A stretch of 64,000 bases of DNA from Bryoerythrophyllum caledonicum. Its lineage: Eukaryota > Streptophyta > Bryopsida > Pottiales > Pottiaceae. Under the pieces are notes generated by a model that did no database searches, was not told where the DNA came from, and saw only the letters and a list, made by a program, of their open reading frames with translations. Shown piece by piece: positions 12,076 through 23,553 of the stretch; positions within the stretch are counted from its first letter, which is position 1, and the number at the start of each line of letters is the position of its first letter. Made by a program: the position numbers and the translations under genes. Where the stretch lies: contig OZ020518.1 in the NCBI GenBank assembly GCA_963971425.1, forward strand, positions 3,360,263 through 3,424,262, written 5' to 3'.

Positions 12076-12079
12076 TTAA

Positions 12080-13179
12080 ATGACCCAAGGTTAGTGAAGT
12101 ATTCTCATTTCAAAACATAGAATTTCATTAGTTTCAACTTGTGTGGTTGAGCACATCATGTTATTCCAGATTTTCTAAGAAACTCAAAAGTTAAAATGGA
12201 AAAAAAATTATGCCTAACAAAGAGGTGAATACCAAATCTTAAAAGATAGATACCAGAATGATTGTTTGCCTGAAAATAGAAACATGGTAAACCATAGAGT
12301 TAAGGTTACTGGTAGCTTGGGAAATACATCATGTGCGATTTGAAAGTCTGCAATTCCTTTTCAGATAATGTGTGCCAAGGTGGCAAATTTCATGATAGAT
12401 AGAGTGACTTGGACATCACCAAAAAGAGGTGGCGATGGTGATGTGGAATTTTCTAGTCAGCACATTTTCCCCCGAAATTGTGCGCTACCATGTGACAGCA
12501 GGGCCATGCTTCATAATAATTGAGTCAAAATGGGGGCTGGTCATGCTGAGAATATCTAACTTACGTTAGATTATGTGTACAGACATTGGTAATGCACATG
12601 TGGACTTGCACAACTTTTCGCATCTTTTCCACTAAGGCACGATGATAGGAAATGGCTGCTGAATGATGATGAGGTTATCAAAATTGCAGCATCCCGAAAT
12701 GGCGTCGTGTTGGATTTTCATAATGATTGCAAGTTTTATCAAACATGGGGATTGGTGCTATGTCGCCATTCCACTTGGAAATTATTTTTCAGGAAGTTGA
12801 GGGAATACCATCCTAGAAACGAAGAGGGTCGTGAAACAAAATCTTACCGTTATTCCAACTAACAGTATTTATTTTTCCTACGTGTTTAGTTTTGGTCAAG
12901 ATATTATTATCTATTTCAAGATGTAGTATTCTAGCTTGTTAAGGGAAACATTTTTTTTTTGGTAAAGGGATGAATTCTTAATTATCTCACGAGATCTTCC
13001 TAAAAGAACATCTAACATACAATACACAATGTGATTTAGGAATTAAATAATCATGACTGTCTATAGTTTAACACAAGCAAATGAACTACCACTTTTGACC
13101 TCCTTTGAACACATCCTAATTGGTACATATCCAAGGTTAATGAAACTCGTACCGAGCAACAACAACAAACAAAAATGCC
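12080..13179. other. No gene recognised
   Basis: AT-rich sequence with no long open frame and no clear repeat boundary, except that the right edge runs into a LINE 3'UTR fragment. Confidence 0.5.
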
Positions 13180-13320
13180 CCTCACATAACCGAGAAGAAA
13201 AAGAACTCCGTTCTCCAAAAGGGGCCGGAGTGAATAAAGCGTATGTTCGTTCCACAATTAAAACCATGTCTACTGGACATAGGTTTAGTAGTATGGAACT
13301 ACTCCCCCTCTCAAGGATAC
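13180..13320 (-). mobile_element. LINE 3'UTR fragment, related to 8976-9212
   Basis: On the minus strand the block reads through AGTAGTTCCATACTACT (hairpin), CTATGTCCAGTAGACATGG (hairpin), GTGGAACGAACATACGCTTT and CCGGCCCC, and ends in a GTTCTTTTTCTTC run. The same elements occur in the same order at 8990-9100. Only the 3' end survives, as expected for a heavily 5'-truncated LINE copy. Confidence 0.55.
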
Positions 13321-14239
13321 ACTCACGTAACCATATCTTTGCAAGTGTGCAATGGTCGAGTGTTCTTGATGTAATTCATTATCTGATAACAATGTAATCC
13401 ATATGCTATTGTATCAACACCCAGTTACTTTAGAACTTTCTACGTGCACACATCAAAAGGTCATACAAACTTGCGGAGTCCTTGCACTAAAGAGAGGTGA
13501 CTGTCACATATTCTTATTCCCCCTTTTTTTTACCACATACTCTAATGGCATACCGCCCATCTTTTTTAACTTTTCTACGGAATCCATAGTAATAACTGTT
13601 TCTACTGTACCGTATTCCATCTCGTGGATGAGTAGGTATCTTGTCCAAGGCAAGGATGCCCATCCACTTGCACAAAGTATCATCTCTATACTATTCACTT
13701 CCTGGTGGCATCTCATGGTTTGTTCTTTTAAAAACAAACTAATAACTTTTTTACTTTTGGGTGTGGTTTGTCACAGTTGCAAGGAATTCATGTGGATGGA
13801 TGGATGATTTGGTAGATGATGGTTTACTACATGTCACTCTAATGAGGATATAGCAAGGTGGAATCACAACACGGTTCACTTTGTATAGTGTGGACAAGAG
13901 TAGTTCGAGTTTCTTCCTTGATTGAAAATTTACACACAATACTTGCTTAGAATACATTTGCTTGAAAATAAATACCTTATGAGAAGTTGACAACCATGTG
14001 CTTGCTGAAAATTAGTGTAGATGATCCACATCAATACTACATCCACATAATATAAGGTGAACGGGTTAATTACTCTTTTGTATATTACTTGTTGATCGTC
14101 TCACGCCATCTTCTCAATAGTGAGTTTGTTGTAAGTTGAGCACATTTTGTCTAGTGAATGGGGAATGTTGAATAAAAGTGTCTAAGTTGACAAACTCCCC
14201 CCCCCCCCAAGAACAAATTGTTAGGGGAGTCCTTGGGGA

Positions 14240-14386
14240 ATGAAAAACACAAACACTAAATGTCAATAAAGGCCTAAATGTGACTACGAAGAAGAAGAAC
14301 TCGGGTCCTTGGGGGGGGGGACTTCTTCTTCTTCTTCTTAGTCACATTTAAGCCATTGTTGACATTTAGTGTTTGTGTTTTTTCAT
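14240..14386. repeat. Foldback element, about 147 bp
   Basis: The left arm (AAAACACAAACACTAAATGT...GTGACTACGAAGAAG) is complementary to the right arm (CTTCTTAGTCACATTT...ACATTTAGTGTTTGTGTTTT). The centre holds an ACTCGGGTCC segment and a G run. The GAAGAAGAAGAAC sequence recalls the antisense of the LINE tail at 8976, so this may be a LINE-tail-derived inverted duplication. Confidence 0.6.
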
Positions 14387-14399
14387 CCATTGTTACCAA

Positions 14400-17300
14400 T
14401 ACTAAATATCATAGTTAGTGTAGTTGCAAGTTCTTCCCATTTGTTGAATATCAGCTATCACTGTAGAGGATTAAGGTTGTTGATTTTTCTGATTCCCTTT
14501 TAAAACTTCAATTAGCTTGTTTTGATTGATTTGTTTTTTTTTAATTCATCTGCAATTCTTCAGATTTATGTTCGAAATGTATTTTGGTTGCTGTTCTGCA
14601 TTGATTGTGCCAAGTTATAATCACTACAAGTGCATACAGGGTTCATGTATTCAAATGCTATCCACTTCAATAAGTTCCGTGTCGCAGTTGAAACCAACCA
14701 TGACAATGCCAGAATGTCCCGGTTCATTCTCTTTGCAATGGACAGTCTTGTCAATACCAATCCTCAAATTCAAAGCCGAGTTGGCCTCTCTTATTCATTC
14801 TTGTGACAGATATCAACATCCATCTGAAGATGACCACAAAGCAATACGGAAGAACTACACTAAACATCAAGATGTGTCCACTTACACGAAAGCTATAGTT
14901 TTCAACAACATTCAACTCCCTTCACAACTACCTCCTTGGTTGTGCCTCCTATATTCAGGGGCTGCTGTAATGGGCAGTTGTTAGAATGGAAAGGGTGGGT
15001 GAAGGTTGTAATGTGGGAATACTCGAAGAATGATGATGACTTTTTGAGTTTGGTGAGAGTGATGACAACTTGGAAGTGCACAGAAAGCAAGGCCTAGGAA
15101 AGAGAATTGAAGATGAATGAGGCTCCAATAGCATTCGACGATAAAACGAGCAAAAAAAATTCTTGACTCAAGCCTCAATTTATAATGAGATTGTTGTTAC
15201 ATCATATGTTTTTCTAAAAGGAGCTGACTTAGTGACAATGGAGTAACAAAAATTTAACCAAAAAGATTAAAGCGTAAAGCACATATTTTTCATGCCCATG
15301 TAAAAACTCCATATATTGCTTATCCAAGTGATGCTTCTTTTTATGTTTCTACTTGTGTATAGTAATCTAATGTCTGGTTCAACACCTTCATGCCGAGTAA
15401 TCAATCATTTTGTGAAAAAGACACTTAGCTTTCAAAAAAACAATAAAGTAATATTTGGCAAGAAATCACATATTGCTAAATATGGTTCACTTTGATACCC
15501 TTGGGTTCTGAACCTTAAACCTTGGGGTTCCAAATTAGATTCTTCATTCATGCACTTTTGAAGACTGGGGCTTTTCCAAGCTCCACTCTCATTTACTAAT
15601 ACTTTCATCAGTTTTGGCATTTGCACTTAATAATTCCCGAATCAAATCAACTTGTCTTCCTTAAATAATATGTGTTGAACCTAAGGATAGGCTACAATAT
15701 TGTGGCACCTACAATTGACCCTCGATGTAGAAGTGTCCTTATTATTGATTGTCTAGCATCTTATATATATTTAGCTAAAATACAAAAACCCTTTATTCAA
15801 ACCCTTTATTCAAATGGTGCATTATGGGTACTTTCAACGATAAAGATATTTGTAAACACATCTAGTGAAGATATCCATTCATGCTCAAGGTTACTTGTCA
15901 AGAATATGAAGTTGTTATTGAGCTATATACATGGAAGGTTCACTATTTAGGGACCAATAACTTGGCTATAGTAAGTATGCAGAGTTAATAGAATACTCTT
16001 ACATTATGTGGACCCTCAATCATCACTATTCTACAACCAAGATTCATTGATTTTATGTTCTTGAGTTTAGGTTCCCATTTCTATACTAAAAATGGAAATA
16101 TCCACTCTAAGACTAATAATAAAAATTCTACAAATATTTGAACCATCTTCACATCAAAGTCGCTAAGATAATAATTCTTAAAAAGGAAATTGATGCAAAT
16201 AATATCAATTGAGAAGAAAACAAGCATGAAAGACTTTGTTTAGAGTCCAATATGTGAATGCTGGTGAATCTTGGGCATTCAGACGTTATTTATCTCCATC
16301 CCGTACTATTTTCATCCCTATCATATTGCAATAATGTTTAACAATCTACTAGTTCGGGCAAAAAAAACCTACTGATACTCCCAATCCTTTTATGAGCCCA
16401 CGAGTCAAATGCAATGATGTTTCTTTCGGAAAGCTCACATGGATTGCGCAAATTCCACAAAGTTAAAAGAGTTGCTACAAATATTTGGCACTAAGGTACA
16501 GCACCCACAAAATTACTCCAAAAATAATGCTTTTATAAAATTCTTTCCATAGAAAGGAAATGCACATGTTCTAATCGAAGGGTATCATATAGCAATGAAC
16601 CCCTTTTGGTTATTGATGATGTAACAAACTTTTTGTTGCCATGGCAGGCTTTTGGCACACATCATGGGACCAGTTGTGCTTTGCTTCGGCAGATATCTGA
16701 TTCAAAAAGAGTCTTAGCTCGACCCACTTTTCCACTCTAAAGTTTTGCTCGTAGGGTTGGGTGAACCTAGGCTCTTAAATCTTGTGTTGAAGTATCTAAA
16801 TTGGCTAGAATAAATTTTTCTCGGTGATAGATAGATTTTTAAACAAATGTGTGATTTTTTCATATAATTTTGAATTTGGAGACACAAGATCAACATCTTC
16901 ATTTGAATCCACTTGTAATTTTGAACTATGGAGACACAAGATTGAGACGTCATTTGATTTACAATTAGCATATGTTTAGGTCGTCATTTGGAAACTAGAC
17001 ACTTCTACTTTGTTTACTGGCAAAAGGGATAAGTTTCATCACATTCAAAATCTCATTACGACTGGTCAAAAGATTCTAAGTTGAGGAAAAAGTGAAAAAT
17101 GCTTCAATGTGGAGCATGCATAAAAAAAAATCACTTTGTCTCCAAAAGGTTTGGTGAGAATCACAATGCAGTAGAACAAAATATTACAAGTGAAGATGTA
17201 GCCAATGAACGGGTTATGGAGGGGTCCCCGAAAAGAGATTGGGAAAGTACAGATGAAAATGACATGTAGTACAAATGTATTCGTTACGCTGTGTGTTGGG

Positions 17301-17490
17301 TTGTGTAAACAAGGAAAAAGGACCATGCATGTGGCTGTTGTGGATTGCAATGTTTTGGTTCCAAGGATGAGGGAAGTCAAATTACAACACTTTTCGGAGC
17401 TATGGGTTACTTATCCCATGGTGATGAGTCAGCCATAGATATGTAGTGAGGGGAATAGGATTTATATAAAGTAAAGGACACATCGTGAGG
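14400..17490. other. No gene recognised
   Basis: Open frames of 60-150 codons occur on both strands (for example around 14526-14984 and 15672-15950), but none shows family motifs or plausible splice partners. Composition is uniformly AT-rich. Confidence 0.45.
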
Positions 17491-17498
17491 TAGCTTAA

Positions 17499-18379
17499 CC
17501 CCTAAGGTACCAAGTGTAAAAAATGGGCTTTTTGAAAGTTCCGTCAGGTTCCTATGGTGTCAATTTCCAACATTCTTCTTTGAAATTTTTACTATAGAAA
17601 GACATTACCAAGACCTTAGTGGGAAAACAGTTTTTTCCTAAATTGGACATTCATTGAAAAAGTTATAGGGTTCCTGACCAAACTTTCAATATGTTTTGAA
17701 TATGCTACACCCCGTCTCTACCTCTAAAAATTGGGGTGTAAGGAGCTACCATCATGCTTAACAAGATGGTAATAGATTTAGACCTTGTGTAGTGAAATTT
17801 TTTGACACCAACTGAAGTCAAAGTCTGTCGATCGACTAAACGTAGGGAAGAAAATGAACCATTTGATTGACTTCAAACACTATAATCTTTCAATCTGTGC
17901 GGTCAAAGTTTATGAAATTTTGTACATGTATTACTTAACTAGAGTGGTACCCGTGTCCTCCGGACACAACATTTTTTTGTGTTGAGTCCCCACCTCCTTG
18001 TCCCCTAGCCCTTTCCCTCCAATCCATCGTCGCCCCTGCCCTTGTCTCCTTGTCCCCGTCCCCGTCCCCTCCTCGTCCTTTTATCCAAAACCCTAACTTT
18101 TAGCTTTTCATTTTATCCAAAACCCCAACTTTTAGCTTTTCATCCAAAAGCGTTTTTCATTGACACATTCATCCATTGACACATCGTTTTTTCATCTACG
18201 CGTTCATCCAAGATGATCGTTTGTCATCCTAAATTCTTTTATAATAAGAGATAAGCCTTTATTGAGATCCTACGGTCAGAACTAAAAATCAAAGTTTTTA
18301 TTGCCTTCTTTATTCATTGCACTAGAATCCATTAATTTTGAAGTGTTTTTGGTGTAAAACTGTCACGGTACCTTAGGGG
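17499..18379 (+). mobile_element. TTAA-flanked MITE C, internally deleted and carrying a nested Helitron
   Basis: It starts CCCCTAAGGTACCAAG and ends GGTACCTTAGGGG between TTAA at 17495-17498 and 18380-18383. Compared with A and B it lacks a central block near 17680 of a few hundred bases. It is interrupted at 17939-18251 by a Helitron-type insertion. Without the insertion it would be about 568 bp. Confidence 0.8.
17939..18251 (-). mobile_element. Non-autonomous Helitron, 313 bp
   Basis: On the minus strand the insertion begins TCTCTTATTATAAAAGAA and ends with the hairpin GTGTCCGGAGGACAC followed by GGGTACCACTCTAG. These are the Helitron hallmarks: a 5' TC, a 3' CTAG (CTRR), and a GC-rich hairpin about 11 nt before the 3' end. 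It sits exactly between A (17938) and T (18252). Removing it restores ACTTAATAAGCC, the uninterrupted sequence of MITE A, with no target duplication. It has no coding capacity; the C/T-rich interior includes GTCCCCGTCCCCGTCCCC. Confidence 0.85.
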
Positions 18380-18638
18380 TTAAAACTATCGCAATTCGTG
18401 TCTTGTGTTCTTTTTCAGTCGCCATGGACTTCCGTTGCCCTATTCAAGGAAGAGAATGCCAAGGATTACAGTTACTGTATTCAAAACCAAGTTCTATACT
18501 CCATCCAAGAGCCTCCATCCAACAACCATCGTCCGATGTAATGGCATACACCAGCTCAACCACCAACCACGATTGATATTGTTTTCATCTCTCAACTTTA
18601 AACAACAGCCTCTGAAGGACTTTGAATGCACGTGTTAA

Positions 18639-18945
18639 CCTTCAAGCGTTTAAGGCTGATGAACTTTTTGGGCGTGTGAGGATCTACGAGTGTTCAAGAT
18701 CATGTAGAATGACATCTACATAATGGTTACATTTCAGAACAAAAATCTACAAACTTGTTTCGCGGAAATCTGTGTAGCTTGTCAAGGCTTGCACCGATTG
18801 CGGTGGCGATGGTCTCAAAAGTAGAGCGTCTTCCTCCACCTCTTAGTTATGGTCAATTTATTTTTCCTTTGAGGTGGATTGTAGCGCTTTCTAGAAAGGT
18901 TTTTGCCAATAATTGACCCATATATGTTTGATCGGCCTTAAAGGG
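18639..18945. mobile_element. Second TTAA-flanked MITE family, copy 1 (307 bp)
   Basis: Ends are CCTTCAAGCGTTTAAGGC and GGCCTTAAAGGG between TTAA at 18635-18638 and 18946-18949. Related copies lie at 19798-20080 and 52209-52484. The terminal motif CCCTTTAAGGCC differs from the CCCCTAAGG family, but the TTAA target is the same. Confidence 0.6.
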
Positions 18946-19334
18946 TTAAAGGTTAGAGAAGCCAACTTTGGGTTGCAACATGGTGTGTGTTGTGTGTTTG
19001 ACATACAAGGTGTAAGAGCTGATGTATACTGTAAATACAAAAGTTTGTATTTGTGTTCAGCCCAGTCCAATGACACATGACAATTTTAATTTAGATCATT
19101 ATTGCACCAACTACATGCTTGGGAAGTTGCAAAACGGTCATGTATTCTACATACATGGTGTCGTATTTGAGCATGATAAGGTCCAGATATTGAATTGACC
19201 TCCAAATGAAAGATGATAGTTGAAGAATCTTCAATTCAAACGTGTATGTCTTGCTAAATTTTAGTACATTTTTTGTATGATAAGAGTAAAGTATGTGACC
19301 GTATACATGGTCCCCCACTCACCTTTAAGAGTTA

Positions 19335-19558
19335 AGGAAGGACAACCCAAAATTGATCGGCGACCCAATACTATTCCCTTCTATATCCTTCCTAGATTTA
19401 AGGGGGGGCAATGTAGCCTTTCTTTACATGCTTATGCATTGACCAATGAATTTATAAGTGATATGACAATTGGCTACATTTCCTCCCTGAAATATTGGAG
19501 TGGAATAGGAGGGGTTGTATTGGGTCGCTGGTTGGTTGTGGGTTGTCCTACTTTACTC
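19335..19558. repeat. Foldback repeat, about 220 bp
   Basis: GGACAACCCAAAATTGATCG / GCGACCCAATAC on the left is an imperfect reverse complement of GTATTGGGTCGC / TGGTTGTGGGTTGTCC on the right. No target duplication was identified. Confidence 0.55.
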
Positions 19559-19797
19559 ATGGCATACCAAGCCTTGCACCAATATCGACATGCATTTTTT
19601 CTAAAATTTTTGGAATAAATAATGTGTAAAATCCATAGATAAGAGGGTTTGGGGATCATGTTACCATAGTAACTTTATTATTTTTGCCACTTGTAGGTGA
19701 ATAATTGTTTTGAATCCTATTTCTAGATTCAAAAATTCTGATGTGTTTGAGGAAGCTTTCATAGGAAATTCCATGTTAATTTTTTAGACTTCTTTAA

Positions 19798-20080
19798 CCC
19801 TTTAAGACCTACGATCTCACGAGGCATGGAAGAATCTACTAGTGTGATAGATCATGCATATCATCTACACATAGAATATACTTTATTGCGACTCCATCAT
19901 ACAGAAATCATTGTACTTCGTCTGTGAGACTCAAGCCCTCATTCTCACTGCATTTGTTGGAAGCGCATAGGTCCACGCAAGTAATCTCAGCTTGTGGATT
20001 AGGCTGCAACAAAGTGGCGGATCGGTTGTTTAGAGAATACTTTAAAAATGACCACCTACAGACCTATTGTCCTTAAAGAG
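19798..20080. mobile_element. Second TTAA-flanked MITE family, copy 2 (283 bp)
   Basis: It begins CCCTTTAAGACCTACGA and ends TTGTCCTTAAAGAG, with TTAA on both sides (19794-19797 and 20081-20084). Shared internal words (ATCTAC, GCGACTCCATC..., ATCATTGTA) align it with the copy at 52209. Confidence 0.6.
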
Positions 20081-20460
20081 TTAAGCAAATTTCCAATGTT
20101 TTTGGTCCTTTAATCAACACCAAAGTGGTGGAGACACTTCAATACATCAATCTCTATTTTTTGGTTGCACAAAGTATTTTGGGGGGGGGGCAAAAACATG
20201 GTCCCTAATATTTTTGGATGGAGGACCTACTTAAAGGATATTGGGGCCTTTGAGAGTACAGTCTAACCTTGATAATATCACACTTGTTAATAGAACACCT
20301 TGATTTTGTCACCCAAAACCTTGAAACGGATCTTCGTAGTGTAAAACTCCCTTGTTAATATCACTATCACCATTGATAATATCACTTTTTTTTTTTCAAA
20401 ATCTGTAGTGTACATGTGACAATATAAAAAATGGATGGATGAATAAGCATAGATGATGTC

Positions 20461-21128
20461 CTATCTCGTCGGAATGTTGTACTGTATGTACAAGTGAGGG
20501 TGATCTGTGGATGAAGAATGTGGGCAAATCATAGATATTGGTGAGGACGAGAGTTCTGGGAAGTGCGAGGGTTTCGAGCTCGAACCAACATGACTCTGGA
20601 GAATATGAGGATTTCCTTGCGGCGGCCGTTTTCCTGAGAGTTTCCTTGCGGTGGCATTGTCCCGAGGGTTTCTGCAAGCTGTGCCGGATTGTAAAGGTGG
20701 GGTCGTGATAAGTCCGCAGGTTGGGTCGCAGGTCGTTGGAGTGTGGAGGATGCAATCAAGTCGCTGGATTGCAGGTCGCAAGTCGTTGGGTTGAATCATC
20801 ATCTCAATCATGGCTTCTGGCAACGCGTAGCAATCAGAGTAAATCTCAATGTCGTTCTGGGACCTGCAGATGTCTTTCTTCAGAGAATCCAGAACCTTCT
20901 TTCGTCTGGTTTCCGAGGTGCCTTTGTTGTAAAGCCCCTGGATCACTACGAACCGATTGTTGATTTTCCGAAAGAAAACAACAACCCATTTGCTGCAGCG
21001 ACCTGCTGCACACCCCAATGACTTGAGTTACAAATCAGCTCATGTGGGAGTAGCGATTTTTTGCTGGTACTACAACGGCCCCTAAATTTGTAAATTGCTA
21101 ACAAATTGTTACTAGGTGTAGGAATCAT
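20461..21128 (-). pseudogene. Antisense second ORF of the Tigger element, frameshifted copy
   Basis: The minus strand encodes the same protein as the 222-codon ORF at 43489-44157. A one-base shortening of a G run near 21017 splits it: the first part (21128-20946, MIPTPSNNLLAIYK...) runs out of frame, and the remainder is open from about 21018 (MGCAAGRCSKW...) to 20461. I recognise no domain. The region IYSDCYALPEAMIEMMIQP looks protein-like; the C-terminal half is Pro/Ser/Thr-rich and lies over GGTCGC repeats, so part of it may not be coding. Confidence 0.45.
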
Positions 21129-21907
21129 GTGTGATCTTTAGGGTGGTACAGTACTGCAATGGTGGATTGATTAGCTTGGGTTGTGATTGTCGATTGCTAT
21201 GAAGGCCTTTGAGGTAGAAATGGGCCTGAGCGGTGGGTCACCATCAAGAATTATATGCGTTGTTGGCTTAGGCTCTGATTTGGAATTTCCTACAGAGTTT
21301 TAACAAACAAAAATTCAGATGAAGAAGAAGCCGCTCCTTCCAGAGTGTACCATATTGTTATAATTGAGACTTGCTGGAGGAGCGAGTGCTAATCCTCAGG
21401 CAAGAAATCATCCTTTTCATTCTGCATGTAAATTCCTTAGCAAACTACAAATTAAATCCTGGTACAAACAATGCTTTGAGGTGTGACCTTTGCTGGAGTG
21501 TGTGCCCTATGCTGAGGTGTGCTCTTTGCTGGAGTACCAGGAAGGTGTCCAATGATATTTGATTCGCCATTATTTTTTTCTTACCAAATGAATGCGAAAG
21601 CAGATCTCCAATTTGTTCCTAACTGCTTTGAAGGACTTTCCGGCGGCAGTAGCAGGTCGCGACGACAGGTCGCAGGGCTTTCAACAAGGTCGCAAAAGTT
21701 CTAGACGTTGTAGGATGTTGTCAATATTTGTGGGGAATATCAATTGCAGCTGGTATCGTGGTGCGGCCACTCTCATCCAGGTAGGACGCTTGTAAATGTT
21801 CTCTAGTGAATTGTATCTTGTTCAAAATTACCCTTCAATTTTGTGAGAATTGTTGAGTTTAGGGTTTAAGATTTTGCTGAATGGTTAAACAGAAGGAGGT
21901 GCTTGCA

Positions 21908-23553
21908 ATGGCAAGTAAACGACAACGGGTGGATTTATGAGCTGCTGACAAAAAGAAGATTTCTGAAGTTCACAAAGCTCAACTGGCTTTGAAACATGAA
22001 GAACTTGCTCAATACATGGTGAGTCAGCATGGATTCAAGCTTGTGGATCGTACAACAATCACAAAGATTTTACGTGGCGAAGAGAAGTGGCTGAATTTAG
22101 GTGCGGGTGTGCGTAAAAGCAGTGTACGGCTGGCTCGAGATGGAAAATGGCCACAATTTGAGAAGGCTTTGGTGTTATGGTTTGGCCACGTATGAGTGCG
22201 GAGGGGATTGGTTACAGATGATGTGGTTGTTTGTAAGGCTGATGAGCTGAGAGAATCATTTGGGATTTCTGACAACGACTTTAAGATTTCTCATGGATGG
22301 TTGCAAAACTTTAAAGCTCGGCATAGAATTGCCTGTCATTATTTACATGGCGAGTCTGGAGATGCGGATGCAGCTGGAGTGACACTAGCTATGGCAAAGA
22401 TGCCCTCTATTTTGAAGGATTATGACCCCAAGGATGTCTTCAACTTTGATGAGACAGGTTTGTACTATAGAGCCCCTCCTTGCAAGACATTGAACATTGG
22501 AAAAGTTAAAGGAAATAAAAAGAAAAAAGATCGTGTCACTCTAGGTCTTTGCACTAATATCTCAGGCAAAGAGGGTTGAAGATTGTCTTTATTCACAAGT
22601 CAGCGCGTCCAAGGTGTTTTCCTCGTCAATTTGATCCAAACAATGTTGTGCACTATTACTCTAATAGTACAGCATGGATGAACGGTGATATCTTCACCCA
22701 TTGGGTGAAAGGTGAAAACTGGCAGATGGCATTGAATGGGAGGAAGATTTGCATTATCATGGACAATGTGGGAAGCCACGACATTCATGGGGAGATAAAA
22801 AGTGTGATTGGTGGTTTTAATGCATTTATACTTTCGCACATCACTATTTTATTCCTTCCTCCCAATGTCACTTCCATTGTTCAGCCTTCAGATCAGGGAG
22901 TGATTGTTGCTTTTAAGATGTGCTACAAGCGGAAGCTTTTTAGTTGGACTTTACAGCAGTTTGATAGCAACTTAGTTCAGGATTTGGGGAAGTTAAATGT
23001 TAATCTCTTTGAAGCTATGTTATGGTGTGTGGTGGCATGGCATGAGTTAGATGATCAGATTGTTAGAAATTGTTGGAGTAAATCCTCTATTCTACGTGCA
23101 GATTGGAATGCAGATATTCAAAATCTTGATGAACGTATGAAGACAAGGATGGAGGAGGCGGTTTTAGAGTTGGGAACTTTAATTGGAGCTTTGAACTTGG
23201 GCTCCGACGTTCATGGCCAATCGTTGGAGAAACTTTCTCCAACGGAATATGTCAACATGGAGGGGGAGGATGAATTTGAGGTGGAATACTCCACTCAAGA
23301 TCTTGTTCAATTGGTACAAAATGAACAAGAAATATTAAGTGATGTCATAGAGGAAGAGATTGTTCTTGACATTGATGATGTTGAGCCTAAAGTTATAAAA
23401 TTAGGTGATGCACAAATGTGTGCAAAAGATGTCTTCAATTTTATGGCTAGTCAAGGTTCTAAATTCTTTAGTACCGAAGAGTTGTTAGCGATGGAAAGAA
23501 TTCACGACAAACTCATTAAAATAGGTGTTGGACATCTAACATCTAACATCTAA
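21908..23553 (+). pseudogene. pogo/Tigger transposase (CENP-B HTH plus DDE_1), inactivated
   Basis: ATG at 21908 begins a basic start (MASKRQR). A helix-turn-helix region follows (about 21960-22190: LALKHEELAQYM..., TTITKILRGEEKW), then a CENP-B/Tc5-type second DNA-binding segment (ISDNDFKISHGWLQNFKAR), then the DDE catalytic core. Catalytic residues are visible: D in FNFDETGLYY (about 22440-22470), D in IIMDNVGSHD (about 22755) and D in QPSDQGVI (about 22890). Three lesions break it: in-frame TGA at 21938-21940, in-frame TGA at 22193-22195, and a one-base deletion at about 22574 in GAGGGTTGAAG. The second, and possibly the first, TGA is consistent with C-to-T decay of CGA. Downstream codons to 23553 stay open, so the decay is recent or mild. 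Confidence 0.88.

Noticed and set aside
14198-14208. Poly-C/poly-G runs (also at 2339, 14315 and 20179) as quadruplex elements
   Set aside because: Single homopolymer tracts, which are also common assembly artefacts; no repeated G-tract pattern.
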